Of a stretch of 64,000 nucleotides of DNA, positions 28,322 through 36,870 are shown piece after piece. The notes below the pieces were generated by a model. The model worked only from the letters and a program-made list of their open reading frames with translations, had not been told where the DNA came from and did no database searches. The position numbers were made by a program, and so were the translations under genes. The stretch spans positions 62,001 to 126,000 of the forward strand of contig NZ_JBFANZ010000008.1 in NCBI RefSeq assembly GCF_040659735.1, in the 5' to 3' direction. Source of the DNA: Micromonospora_I sp040659735. Lineage in GTDB: Bacteria; Actinomycetota; Actinomycetes; Mycobacteriales; Micromonosporaceae. Numbering within the stretch: the stretch's first letter is position 1; every line of letters begins with the position of its first letter.

Positions 28322-29518
28322 CTAGCTCCGCCGGGCGTCCTTGACGAACACGATGCCGTCATTGCTCGCCAGGCGGGCCGGGTCCAGCGGGGAGTAGCCG
28401 AACCAGGGGGACACGCGGGGAGCGGGCGTCACGTCGCCGAGGATGGCGGCCAGTCGGCGGGCGTCAACGACGTATCGGTCCTCCGGGAGCGCGTACAGGA
28501 TCCCTTCGATGGTGTCCGGGGGTGGGGTCTCCACACCGTGGTGGCGGATCGTGCCGAGGGCCGTGGCCATGAAGGCGTACGCCTCGCCCAGTTGGGCGCT
28601 GACGATCGCCCCGGCGCTCCACCATGCCACCGGCCCCTCCCACATCTGCATCCTGCTCTTGTCCCGCTGGAGATGCGCGTTGTGGGCGTACACCAGCGCC
28701 GGGCCCCGCTCGGCGATGGCGAGCAGGTTGGCGGCCATCATCGTCGCCCGCGCGCCCAGCAGCCGCGCCATGCGGCTCGGTGACGTGTCCGCCATCCAGA
28801 AGTGGTACCGCAGCAGCCCGGCGGCGGTACGCCCGTACATGCGTGCCCGGTCCCAGTCGTCCCGCAGCGACGTCGTGATCAGGTGTGGCGTCTGCGTGTC
28901 AAGCAGGGCCACCAGGTCGTCGGCGAGCAGCCGCAGCTGTTTGGCCTCGGGCGTCTGCCCCACGGACTGGGACGGGTCCATCATGGCGGCGGAATTGGTC
29001 CATCGGTCGTCGGCGCCGAGCAGGCGGTGGAGCGTTTCGGCGGTGCAGGGAAGCAGGTCGGCGTCAACCCAGGTGCTGAGGTAGGCGTGGAGTGCGGTGA
29101 GGGCCTGTCGGGGGCTCGCGGCGCCGGTGATCTCCAGTGGGCCGTCGAAACCGGCGAAGCGCAGCCGCTCTGACACGGGCCGGCCCTCGTTGTAGGCGCG
29201 CATCCAGCGCACAAGCTCGCGGTTGGCCGCGGACGCGCCGAAGCCGTGGCTGAAGCCGCGTGCCATGACCTCGTCGAGGGTGCCCGTGCCCGAGGTGACG
29301 TAGTCGTCCACGACCCGGCCCATCATGCAGTCGCTCTCGATCGTGATCGTCCGGTAGCCCTCGTGCTCGACGAGTTGCCGGAAGAGATCGTTTCGCAGGT
29401 CGAGCAGAACGTCCTCGCCATGGGTGGGCTCACCCAAGCCAAGCAGCCGCGGTCGGGTCGGGAGCAAGCCCATGACGGTGGCAGCGTCGACGACATGGGC
29501 GGCGTCTTTGATAGTCAT
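28322..29518 (-). CDS. Erythromycin esterase-like protein
   Basis: 398-residue protein of the Ere/succinoglycan-biosynthesis esterase superfamily. Typical landmarks are LLGLGEPTHGEDVLLDLRND near residue 26, TIESDCMMGRVVDDYV, RFAGFDGPLE and ALVYAHNAHLQRDKSRMQMW with the conserved HNxH. True EreA/EreB hydrolyse the macrolide lactone, but many chromosomal homologues do not. An antibiotic-inactivating role is therefore possible, not shown. It is divergent from a double-MerR regulator, with a likely operator between them. Confidence 0.85.
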   Translation of the reverse strand: MTIKDAAHVVDAATVMGLLPTRPRLLGLGEPTHGEDVLLDLRNDLFRQLVEHEGYRTITIESDCMMGRVVDDYVTSGTGTLDEVMARGFSHGFGASAANRELVRWMRAYNEGRPVSERLRFAGFDGPLEITGAASPRQALTALHAYLSTWVDADLLPCTAETLHRLLGADDRWTNSAAMMDPSQSVGQTPEAKQLRLLADDLVALLDTQTPHLITTSLRDDWDRARMYGRTAAGLLRYHFWMADTSPSRMARLLGARATMMAANLLAIAERGPALVYAHNAHLQRDKSRMQMWEGPVAWWSAGAIVSAQLGEAYAFMATALGTIRHHGVETPPPDTIEGILYALPEDRYVVDARRLAAILGDVTPAPRVSPWFGYSPLDPARLASNDGIVFVKDARRS

Positions 29519-29522
29519 ACCC

Positions 29523-29551
29523 TCAACGGTATCGTTGAACCAACGGTTGAA
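29523..29551. promoter_or_regulatory. Candidate operator between the esterase gene and the double-MerR gene
   Basis: The hexamer gttgaa occurs at 29534-29539 and 29546-29551, a 12-bp direct repeat. tcaac at 29523-29527 forms an inverted repeat with gttga at 29534-29538. The cluster lies 5 bp before the esterase start and 26 bp before the regulator start, so a bound regulator would cover both start regions. Confidence 0.55.
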
Positions 29552-29576
29552 ACTTATCCTCGATGTTGGCAGGACA

Positions 29577-30344
29577 GTGAGGCAAAACCCTCAAGACAGT
29601 GGGTGGCTCAGGCCGGTTGACCTGGCGCGCGCGCACGGTCTGTCCACGCAGGCGATCAGGAACTACGAGGCGGCCGGGATCCTTCCGGGCGCCGAACGCA
29701 CTCCGCATGGCTACCGCACCTACACGCCGCTGCACGCGCAAGCGCTGCGCGCGTTCCTCGCCCTCGTGCCCGGACACGGTCACCAGGCGGCCACGTTGAT
29801 CATGCAGGCGATCAACCGGGGCGCGACTGAGGACGCGCTCCGGCTCATCGACGAAAGTCACGCCCAGCTTCTCGATGACCGCCGCACCCTCCAGGCCGTC
29901 GAAGCCGCGCTTCACGAGCTCAGTCCCGTACCGCAAGAACGCGGCGACACGTTCGTCGGTCCTCTGGCGAGAAGGCTCGGCATCCGCCCAGCCACCCTGC
30001 GCAAATGGGAACGCGCCGGCTTGGTCCAACCGCGCCGCGACCCGCAAACGGGCTACCGGGTCTACAGCGCGGCCGACGTGCGCGACGCCCTACTCATCCA
30101 CCAGCTCAGACGAGGCGGCTACCTGCTGGCGCAGATCGGCCCGCTGATCGCCCAAGTCCGCTCCGCCGGAGGCATCGCACCCCTTGAATCGATGCTGCGA
30201 GACTGGCATGCCCGCCTCTCGGCCCGCAGCCGCGCCATGCTCACCGGTGCCGCCGCACTCGACGCCTATTTCGGCTACCGACCGACCCCGACCGCGGGCG
30301 GCCCGAGTGCCGCACCAGCACCGCCAGGCGGCCGCGACTGGTGA
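29577..30344 (+). CDS. TioE-type transcriptional regulator with two MerR DNA-binding domains
   Basis: 255-residue regulator with two MerR-type helix-turn-helix units in one chain. The first is LARAHGLSTQAIRNYEAAGI (about 16-35). The second is ARRLGIRPATLRKWERAGLV (about 131-150). Each is followed by its wing (HGYRTYTP and TGYRVYSA). Ordinary MerR proteins carry one and dimerise. The C-terminus lacks metal-binding cysteines and is Ala/Pro-rich. The GTG at 29577 is the best in-frame start. Divergence from the esterase-like gene suggests it regulates that gene. Confidence 0.82.
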   Translation: MRQNPQDSGWLRPVDLARAHGLSTQAIRNYEAAGILPGAERTPHGYRTYTPLHAQALRAFLALVPGHGHQAATLIMQAINRGATEDALRLIDESHAQLLDDRRTLQAVEAALHELSPVPQERGDTFVGPLARRLGIRPATLRKWERAGLVQPRRDPQTGYRVYSAADVRDALLIHQLRRGGYLLAQIGPLIAQVRSAGGIAPLESMLRDWHARLSARSRAMLTGAAALDAYFGYRPTPTAGGPSAAPAPPGGRDW

Positions 30345-30452
30345 GCGCTCAGGGGCGGTCGCTACGTCGATGTAACCGACGGCGGTCGGACCGCGACGTG
30401 CGCCTACGAGCTGGTTCGTCGACGCGCCTGCCGCATCACAGCAGTCGAACCT

Positions 30453-30746
30453 TCAGCTGAGACCGCCGTGGGCGGCCCACAGCGCGCCGGCGCGGCTGGC
30501 AGCTTTGGCGACTAGGGTCACCAGCTCGGGCCTGTCGGGCACGGGGAACGAGACGTAGCTGCCGCGGCCACCGCCGGTCGGCCGGCCGTAGGCCTTCGCC
30601 GCGAGGCGCCCGTCGGGAAGGAGCCGGACGTTGAGTGTGGTGAGCGTGAACTCCTCACCGCGTCGAGTGTCGGTCCAGCGGAGCCCCTCCGGAATCGTGA
30701 CGTTGATAGCCAGGGCGCTCACATCGGGGGCCACGTCGCTGCTCAT
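30453..30746 (-). CDS. Hypothetical protein, 97 aa
   Basis: No family recognised. The protein starts MSSDVAPDVSALAINVTIPEG, is soluble, and has alternating beta-type stretches (EFTLTTLNVRLLPDGRLAAK, GSYVSFPVPDRPEL). Codon bias is consistent with coding, and the ATG at 30746 is the only sensible start. It lies alone between the MerR gene and the DinB-type gene. Confidence 0.6.
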   Translation of the reverse strand: MSSDVAPDVSALAINVTIPEGLRWTDTRRGEEFTLTTLNVRLLPDGRLAAKAYGRPTGGGRGSYVSFPVPDRPELVTLVAKAASRAGALWAAHGGLS

Positions 30747-30892
30747 GGACGCATGTTCTCACGCGAATCGACGTCCGCTGATAGCCGCGACCCGCGCGTT
30801 ACGGAGTGTTGACCCGGCTGTGGCACTGGGCGTCCGGTCCTGCTGAAGAGCGGATGCTGAACTCACCGACTGTACCGACGGGGACGGGGCGG

Positions 30893-31483
30893 CTATCCGA
30901 AGCGGTCAGCCAGCTTCGTCAGCTTGGTGACATACGCCGGCCAGTCATAGTCGTGGGGGATGTTGGTGTTCTCCCGCTGCCAGCCGATCGATCCGTCGTG
31001 CTGCTCGCGCATCAGGTCGGCGTGCCCGGCGTGACGGGCGAGGTCGCAGGTGACGTGGATGATGATCCTGTGCAGCGTCACGGCCTGTCCACCCGGCCGC
31101 CACCACGACACCTGCCCCGGCGCGTCGAGCGGTAGCTGTTCGATCGTCTGATCCGCGAACACCCCGACACGGCGGTACAGGTCGATCAGCCCATCCTTCG
31201 TCTCGTCCTCCTGCGCGTACCAGTCTGCCTGCGGGTCCTCCTCGAACGCCTGCATGGGGACCAGTTCCTCAGGCGTCGGGAATTCGCGCCCGAATGTGGG
31301 CCCGAAGTAGCCGGCTTCGACGTTGAGGCAATGTTTGATGACGCCCAGCAGGTTGTTGCCGGTCGCGGTGCGGGGCCGTCTGGCCTCGCGTTCGCTGAGC
31401 CCGTCGAGCTTCCAGATCAGGTCTTCGCGAGTCGCCTGGAGGTAGTGGTGCAGGGCAGCCTTCGCATCGCCCAAGTCAGCCAT
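30893..31483 (-). CDS. DinB superfamily protein (DUF664, thiol-transferase type)
   Basis: 196-residue four-helix-bundle protein starting MADLGDAKAALHHYLQATRE. The metal-binding His pattern is visible: GVIKHCLNVEAGYFG, then IIIHVTCDLARHAGHADLMR near residue 135. Actinobacterial members of this branch include mycothiol-dependent S-transferases, so a detoxification role is plausible but inferred. Its ATG at 31483 begins a well-conserved N-terminus. Confidence 0.85.
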   Translation of the reverse strand: MADLGDAKAALHHYLQATREDLIWKLDGLSEREARRPRTATGNNLLGVIKHCLNVEAGYFGPTFGREFPTPEELVPMQAFEEDPQADWYAQEDETKDGLIDLYRRVGVFADQTIEQLPLDAPGQVSWWRPGGQAVTLHRIIIHVTCDLARHAGHADLMREQHDGSIGWQRENTNIPHDYDWPAYVTKLTKLADRFG

Positions 31484-31569
31484 GCCCGCCAGTCTTCCTC
31501 ATGCGCCGAGCCATCGTGCACGGTGTCGTTTGCAAGATCAGCGCCCGGCTGGAGCGGTCGGAATTCTGA

Positions 31570-31644
31570 TCTGCCGCGATCCGTGCGCGGTCAACCACTG
31601 CACCGTGAATATGTCCTGCATGATGGGCTCGGGAGCGGGAGATT
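31570..31644 (+). repeat. Duplicated promoter-region sequence, copy B (orphan)
   Basis: Matches 19968-20041 at 64 of 75 positions with one gap. No gene follows it in the same orientation; the next gene to the right, the MFS transporter, runs toward it. It looks like the surviving 5' region of a lost duplicate of the reductase-family gene at 20069. Confidence 0.75.
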
Positions 31645-31728
31645 TCGCGATCTCGAGGAGACAATCGCGAGACGGGAAAGATCCCCCAACGCCCCAGGAA
31701 CAGCTGACCACATGCCGATGGCGCGCAA

Positions 31729-31755
31729 GGGGAGTCGGACATTGTCCGGCTCCCC
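31729..31755 (-). terminator. Terminator hairpin of the MFS gene
   Basis: ggggagtcggac (31729-31740) and gtccggctcccc (31744-31755) form a 12-bp stem with one G-T pair and a 3-base loop. It lies 24 bp past the stop of the minus-strand MFS gene. No T-tract follows. Confidence 0.75.
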
Positions 31756-31778
31756 GTTGCGCTGTCCGGGCACGAGGT

Positions 31779-33074
31779 TCAGGGGACCGCCGGCATGTCC
31801 CGCATCGTGCGAAGTGGCGAGAAGACGACGAACAAGGCGGCACTCCACGTGCCGAGAACAAAGATCCACAATGCTGCCCGCAAGCCCAGCTGGGATCCGA
31901 GTGCGCCGCCGAACAGGGCACCGAGCGGGATCACCCCGTAACAGATCCACAGGAACGACGCGTTGACCCGTCCGAGGAGATCGGGTGGCGTGATGCGCTG
32001 CCGGTACGACATCGACGCGACGTTGTACAGGACAACGTTGCCGGAGAACGCGGCGAGGCCGACGCCGTAGAGCAACACGCCCCAGCCGGGCTGCGCCAAG
32101 GGCATGAGCAGGTAGAGCGGCCCGGGCGCCACCATCGCCACCCAGATCACCCTGGCGGTGCCGATCGAGTTGGACAGGCGGTTCGCGACGGCGCCGACCG
32201 CCAGACCGCCGATGGCGCTGACGGAGAAGACGAGGCCGACCATCAGGGGCGAGGCATGCAGCTCCCGCAGCATGAAGGTGACCTCGATGGAGCCCGATGC
32301 CATGACGAAGAAATTCGACGTCGTGGTGCAGGCCAGGATCTTCACGAGGATCGGCTGGCTGCGGATGAAGGCGAGCCCGTCGGTCATCTCGACTCGTAGC
32401 GGGACCCGCTCACCGTCCGCCGGCGGCGTTCCCCGCTCGGCCGGTGCCTCCCGGATCAGCCAGAGCGTCACCGCGCTGACGAGGAAGGCGAATCCGTTGC
32501 TGACGAATGTCCGGGTGGCGCCGACGAGTCCGATCAGGAGGCCGCTGACCGTCGGACCGACGAGTTCGGCGAAATCCTGACTCATCACGAGCTTCGCGTT
32601 GCCGTCGACGAGCTGATGAGGCTCCACCAGTCGCGGAAGCGTGCTCTTGTAGGCCACGGTGAACAGGACGGTGAGGACACCGGAGAGCCCGACGACGACG
32701 TACAGGAACCACAGCGTCAGCTCCCACACGAGCGCGACCAGCGGTAGCGACACCATGAGCGCCATCCGGCCCAGATCACAGATGATCATCAGCTTTCGTT
32801 GGTCGACCCGATCGGCAAGAATCCCGGCGGGCAGGGAGAACAGCAGATACGGAAGCCATGCCAGGGATGTCAGCAGGGAGATCTGGAAGACGCTGGCATC
32901 GAGGTCATTGGCGGCAAGGAGTGGGACGGCGATGCTGGAAATCCGTGTGCCCAGCTCGCTGACGGTCTGACCACTCCAGAGCAGCAAGAAGTTTCTGCTG
33001 CGCCATAGCGACCGGCGCTCAGCTATCTCGATTCCCGACGGCCCTGTCAGTTGCTGCGTCACTGATGCTGCCAA
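31779..33074 (-). CDS. MFS transporter, putative drug exporter
   Basis: 431-residue major facilitator with about 12 membrane helices. LWSGQTVSELGTRISSIAVP begins helix 1, and the conserved loop 2-3 motif reads AGILADRVDQRKLMIICDLG. This is the macrolide-efflux (Mef)/enterobactin-exporter branch. The substrate is unknown. The open frame begins at a TTG (33074) without a clear ribosome site; the GTG at 33062 is an alternative. It is divergent from the DUF3626 gene. An esterase-like gene lies 2.3 kb away, but no shared resistance unit is evident. Confidence 0.88.
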   Translation of the reverse strand: MAASVTQQLTGPSGIEIAERRSLWRSRNFLLLWSGQTVSELGTRISSIAVPLLAANDLDASVFQISLLTSLAWLPYLLFSLPAGILADRVDQRKLMIICDLGRMALMVSLPLVALVWELTLWFLYVVVGLSGVLTVLFTVAYKSTLPRLVEPHQLVDGNAKLVMSQDFAELVGPTVSGLLIGLVGATRTFVSNGFAFLVSAVTLWLIREAPAERGTPPADGERVPLRVEMTDGLAFIRSQPILVKILACTTTSNFFVMASGSIEVTFMLRELHASPLMVGLVFSVSAIGGLAVGAVANRLSNSIGTARVIWVAMVAPGPLYLLMPLAQPGWGVLLYGVGLAAFSGNVVLYNVASMSYRQRITPPDLLGRVNASFLWICYGVIPLGALFGGALGSQLGLRAALWIFVLGTWSAALFVVFSPLRTMRDMPAVP

Positions 33075-33245
33075 TCTGTGCGGGAATCATCTGCCGACCG
33101 CGGGCGGCCGCGGCAGACTACCGTCGACCTCGGTCGCTCGACACCGCGTTTACACCACCGCGTACGGCGCCAACCGCGGTTGGAGTGCCAACGATCGCGA
33201 CAAAACCTCGTGTGCCGAGGGGGCCGCTTCGGGGACACTGCTCCG

Positions 33246-34145
33246 GTGAGCGCGGACAATTCCCGGTCGCCGCAGGAGCGGGCCCTCTGCCATGTGGCGG
33301 CGCTGTCGTCGGGAGCGGCCGTCGACTCGACGCTGCGGGTGACCCTGAACTTCCACCCGGACCGCCTCGTGCGCGAGCGGCCGATCCTGCTCGGACTCGC
33401 CGAGGACGGCGTGTACCACTCGCAGTTCGTGACCGGGGCCAGCAACGGTGGCCTGACCGCCTATCCCGGCGGGGACCGGTGGCGCTGGGAGAGCCGGATC
33501 TTCGGTGGCGCGTACGACGATGCCCTCGACCACGAGCGGCCCGTCTACGGCGCGTTGAACTTCCGGCGTAACCCTGTCGGCGGGGCGCCGCGGTTCGGTT
33601 CCGCGCACTTCCGGCTGACCGCCGACACGCTCGCGCGCGCCACGTTCTGCTACCCGGACAGCGTCTTCGAGCCGTCAGCGTTCGGTGTCGCGGCCGGCAT
33701 GTCGCTGATCGAACTGGCCGACGCCGACGACCGCGACGCCCTCGACGACTACATCGAGGCGCAGGTGCACGGGTCCGTCCGGTTGCACCGGCACGTGGAG
33801 GCGTTGGTGCTCGACCCGAGCTACCGTGGCACCGCGGTCGAAGCCGCCGCCGTCGGCCTGCCGTGCCCGGTCGAATGGCACCCCGGTTTCCGGCTCAGCG
33901 TGGCGGAGCTTCGGTGTCACCCGGACTATCGCGGCCAGGAGTACGTCGACCTGGGCGCCGAGATCGCGGTCGATGGGCACCTCGACCCCCGCATCATCGG
34001 GGACGCCGCGCTTACGGGTCGTTTCGACCAGCAGGCGCTCAAGCGCGTCTGGCACTACCTCGCACGGTTCGGGGCGCCCGCCGCGGCCGGTTCTCCTGAC
34101 AATGAGGGAAGGCAGCCGCACACTCTGGTCCCACCCATGAGCTGA
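33246..34145 (+). CDS. DUF3626 domain-containing protein
   Basis: 299-residue protein that matches the DUF3626 pattern: RVTLNFHPDRLVRERPILLG near the N-terminus, then YHSQFVTGASNGGLTAYPGG. YGALNFRRNPVGGAPRFGSA and VEWHPGFRLSVAELRCHPDY follow. Function of the family is unknown. Conserved Asp/His/Arg residues suggest an enzyme, but this is speculation. The GTG at 33246 is preferred because codon bias is poor in the open frame before it. Confidence 0.75.
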   Translation: MSADNSRSPQERALCHVAALSSGAAVDSTLRVTLNFHPDRLVRERPILLGLAEDGVYHSQFVTGASNGGLTAYPGGDRWRWESRIFGGAYDDALDHERPVYGALNFRRNPVGGAPRFGSAHFRLTADTLARATFCYPDSVFEPSAFGVAAGMSLIELADADDRDALDDYIEAQVHGSVRLHRHVEALVLDPSYRGTAVEAAAVGLPCPVEWHPGFRLSVAELRCHPDYRGQEYVDLGAEIAVDGHLDPRIIGDAALTGRFDQQALKRVWHYLARFGAPAAAGSPDNEGRQPHTLVPPMS

Positions 34146-34237
34146 GGAATCGTCCGTCACTACCCTTAGTCCGCGACACCCGGCTCCGCGTAGCGCCGGG
34201 GGAGTGGACCGCCTACCGACCCGCGAAGGGATGGCCG

Positions 34238-35137
34238 ATGTCCGATCGAGCCGGCGAACCCGCGAGCATTGTCGACGGGCGGGACGACCTGCGGGCAGAC
34301 TGCGGCAGCTGCGCCGGGTTGTGTTGCGTTGCCCCGGCTTTCTCGGCCTCGGCCGACTTCGCAGTGGACAAGCCGGCCGGGCAGGCGTGCCCGAACCTGT
34401 TCGCGGATTTCCGCTGCGGCATCCACGACAGCGTCCGCGAGCGGGGCTTTCCGGGCTGCGCCGTGTTCGACTGCTTCGGCGCTGGTCAGCACGTCACTCA
34501 GATGACCTTCGGTGGACGGGACTGGCGACAGACCCCGACGATCGCGACGTCCATGTTCACCGTGTTCACGGTGATGCGCCAGCTCCGGGAGATGCTCTGG
34601 TATCTGATCGAGGCACTGACGCTCCTGCCGGCCGGCCCGTTGCGCGAAGAGGTCGACGGCGCCCGGGAGCGCACCGTACGACTGACCGACACTGGCGCGG
34701 ACGAGCTCGCTCGCTTCGACGCCACCGCGTATCGGCAGGAGGTCGGCCTGCTGCTGGCGCGGGTCAGCGAGGTGGTGCGCGCCGAGGTCCGTGACCGTGC
34801 GCGCGACCGCAGGGGTGCCGACCTGATCGGGGCGAACCTGCGGGGGGTGGACCTGCACGGCGCCAGCCTGCGCGGCGCCTACCTGCTGGGGGCGGATCTG
34901 CGGGGCGCGGATCTGCGCAGGACGGATCTCCTCGGGGCCGATCTCCGGGCCGCCGACGTGCGGGGAACGAACCTTGGCACGACTATGTTCCTCACCCAAC
35001 CCCAGCTCGAGGCGGCCAAGGGGGACGCGGCGACGACGGTCCCGCCGTCGCTTACCCGTCCCGCGCACTGGCCCGCCTCGGTCACGCGCGCCGCGCCCTC
35101 AACCGCGGCCCGGCCGCGCGGGCGACGCCGCCGCTAG
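34238..35137 (+). CDS. Pentapeptide-repeat protein with N-terminal cysteine cluster
   Basis: 299-residue protein in two parts. The N-terminal half has closely spaced cysteines (DCGSCAGLCCVAP, ACPNLFADFRCGIHD, GCAVFDCFGAGQ) in a pattern suggestive of metal or Fe-S binding. Residues about 190-250 are A(D/N)LxG pentapeptides (GADLIGANLRGVDLHGASLR, LRGADLRRTDLLGADLRAAD) expected to form a right-handed quadrilateral helix. The tail is basic and Pro-rich. The ATG at 34238 follows gcgaaggga. Pentapeptide proteins can mimic DNA or protect gyrase, but this repeat block is short and no such role is shown. Confidence 0.83.
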   Translation: MSDRAGEPASIVDGRDDLRADCGSCAGLCCVAPAFSASADFAVDKPAGQACPNLFADFRCGIHDSVRERGFPGCAVFDCFGAGQHVTQMTFGGRDWRQTPTIATSMFTVFTVMRQLREMLWYLIEALTLLPAGPLREEVDGARERTVRLTDTGADELARFDATAYRQEVGLLLARVSEVVRAEVRDRARDRRGADLIGANLRGVDLHGASLRGAYLLGADLRGADLRRTDLLGADLRAADVRGTNLGTTMFLTQPQLEAAKGDAATTVPPSLTRPAHWPASVTRAAPSTAARPRGRRRR

Positions 35138-35288
35138 CCGCTCGGCACGGGCGGCGGGCCGCCGATCGGGTCTCGTCCTCGGCGGGGCCGAACGGGATAT
35201 TCCAGGCGCATTTCTGAGCACGACGGTACGGACCTCAAGGTGGGTTCTCCTTCGCCGATGGAAGGGGTAACCGGACCTTGGAGGCTCG

Positions 35289-36770
35289 TTGCGCATCCGT
35301 CGGCTCACCGTGGCGCTGGTTGCCGCCCCGCTGACTGTGACCCTGCTCGCCGCGTGCGCTCCGGTGCCGCGCCCAGCCGTCATCACCGCAGCCGCAGTCA
35401 TCGCGCCATCGGCGGGGCTGCGTACGGCGGAGGCGGCGCCGATGTCGACGGTCGAGAGCGTCGGGCGGGCCATCGTCGCGAACGTCACCGTGCCGGCCAC
35501 CGGGGTCGGCCGGGTGAGCCGGGTCGACGCGACGAGCGCCGTCGAGTGGCTGGGGACCTATCTCGCGCAGGCGCACGGCGACCCGAGATGGCTTTGCGCG
35601 ACGGAGACCACGGCGAGTCCCAGCAAGCGCTACGCGACGACGGCGCTGTTGCGGCGCTTCGGCGCGAAGGACGGCGAACGAGTGCGGCGCGGGCTCGAAC
35701 CGCGGCTCACGGAGAAGGCCGAGCGGGACTGCGGCGGTGTGGACTGGGTCGCGCCCGGTGTGGCGGTCGGGCCGCAGCAGTTGACGCTGGAGGGCGGGCG
35801 GGGCGGTGATGACCTGCGCGTCGTCTACCAGGGGCGGTTCGGCTATCGGCTCGTCGCGAAAGGGGGGTGGGAGCAGCCGTGGGGCGGCGACTACCGCGCC
35901 ACGTACGGCCTGGTGCAGCACGGCAAGGAATGGCGGCTCAACTCGGTGCCCGCGTGGTGGCACTCGGTTGGCCCGGCCTGGCCGGACCCGCTGCCGCTGC
36001 CTGCGGCGTTTGCCGAGAAGGCCACGGCGCCGGCCCTGCCGGGCGCGGACGGGGCGAGTCTGACGGCGGTACGGGCGGCGGTTCGCGACACGCTCGCCAC
36101 CCCGGCCGCGACCTGGCGCTACAGCGAAGGCGTCGAGCAGCAGGGGGCGTTGTCCACGTCTTGGGCCATCGGATCGGTGTCCTTCGCGCGGGGCGACGCG
36201 CTGATCCAGCACGAGAGCCGGGGAACGCGGCTCTACCTCGACGATGGACGTACGGATCTGACGCGGCTGAAGAAGCCGGTGACGCCGGTGCCCGGGGAGT
36301 CGATGCCGCCGTCGCCGCAGTGGCGGTCAACGGACCCGACGAAGCGGGCGTTGCTCTTGCCCAGCGTCGACGACGCGTCGCCCTTCGTCAACCTGGCGGT
36401 GGCCGGGCTCGCCGACGCCGCCGCGAACACGAGCTGCGCGCCCGGGGCGGTCGAGGTTCGCGCCGACCGGTGCTACACGGTCCGCGTGCCGGTGAGCGCG
36501 GCCGCCTACGGCGACGGAATAACGGCGCGCTTCGGCTGGGGCCATCTGGCACTGGGCCATGTCTGGATCACCATGGACCTGGGTACGGATGGGGCTGGAC
36601 GCCTCGTCTACCTGCATCGGAGGCTCGCCGTGTCGAGCATGGGGCAGGAGTCGTCGCGCGTCGAGGTGACCGGCACGCTGACCGGTTTCACCGACCAGCG
36701 TCCGGTCGAGCCGCCCCGCCCCGCCGCGCAGCTGGTCGCGCGGGACGGCACGTTCTTCCACACCGACTGA
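35289..36770 (+). CDS. Putative lipoprotein, 493 aa
   Basis: Exported protein with an N-terminal signal sequence and lipobox (VTLLAAC, Cys about residue 23), otherwise of unrecognised family. Internal blocks include EWLGTYLAQAHGDPRWLCAT, FGYRLVAKGGWEQPWGGDYR and GRLVYLHRRLAVSSMGQESS. The TTG start at 35289 is supported by ttggagg at 35278-35284 and by the signal peptide that follows at once. It is convergent with the TRM11-like gene across a 22-bp-arm palindrome. Confidence 0.72.
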   Translation: MRIRRLTVALVAAPLTVTLLAACAPVPRPAVITAAAVIAPSAGLRTAEAAPMSTVESVGRAIVANVTVPATGVGRVSRVDATSAVEWLGTYLAQAHGDPRWLCATETTASPSKRYATTALLRRFGAKDGERVRRGLEPRLTEKAERDCGGVDWVAPGVAVGPQQLTLEGGRGGDDLRVVYQGRFGYRLVAKGGWEQPWGGDYRATYGLVQHGKEWRLNSVPAWWHSVGPAWPDPLPLPAAFAEKATAPALPGADGASLTAVRAAVRDTLATPAATWRYSEGVEQQGALSTSWAIGSVSFARGDALIQHESRGTRLYLDDGRTDLTRLKKPVTPVPGESMPPSPQWRSTDPTKRALLLPSVDDASPFVNLAVAGLADAAANTSCAPGAVEVRADRCYTVRVPVSAAAYGDGITARFGWGHLALGHVWITMDLGTDGAGRLVYLHRRLAVSSMGQESSRVEVTGTLTGFTDQRPVEPPRPAAQLVARDGTFFHTD

Positions 36771-36798
36771 CGCCGCCCTGTTCGATCAGGGAAAGGCG

Positions 36799-36862
36799 CG
36801 TCGATCAAGGACGTATTCACACGATTGGAGATCACAAAGCGTGAATACGTCCTTGATCGACG
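36799..36862. repeat. Palindromic repeat at convergent gene ends, copy 2
   Basis: Perfect 22-base arms at 36799-36820 and 36841-36862, with a 20-base loop. The outer 20 bases of each arm are identical to those of the repeat at 8204-8267. It lies between the stops of the convergent lipoprotein and TRM11-like genes, matching the context of copy 1. It is probably a bidirectional terminator. Confidence 0.88.
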
Positions 36863-36870
36863 GGGAGCGA

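Noticed and set aside
28322..33074. Esterase-like, DinB-type and MFS genes as one antibiotic-resistance or biosynthesis cluster
   Set aside because: The genes are separately transcribed, spread over 4.7 kb with unrelated genes between, and no biosynthetic enzyme is present.
34166..35068. 300-codon minus-strand frame rich in AQIR/PQVR repeats
   Set aside because: The repeats are the antisense image of the pentapeptide-repeat coding sequence on the plus strand.
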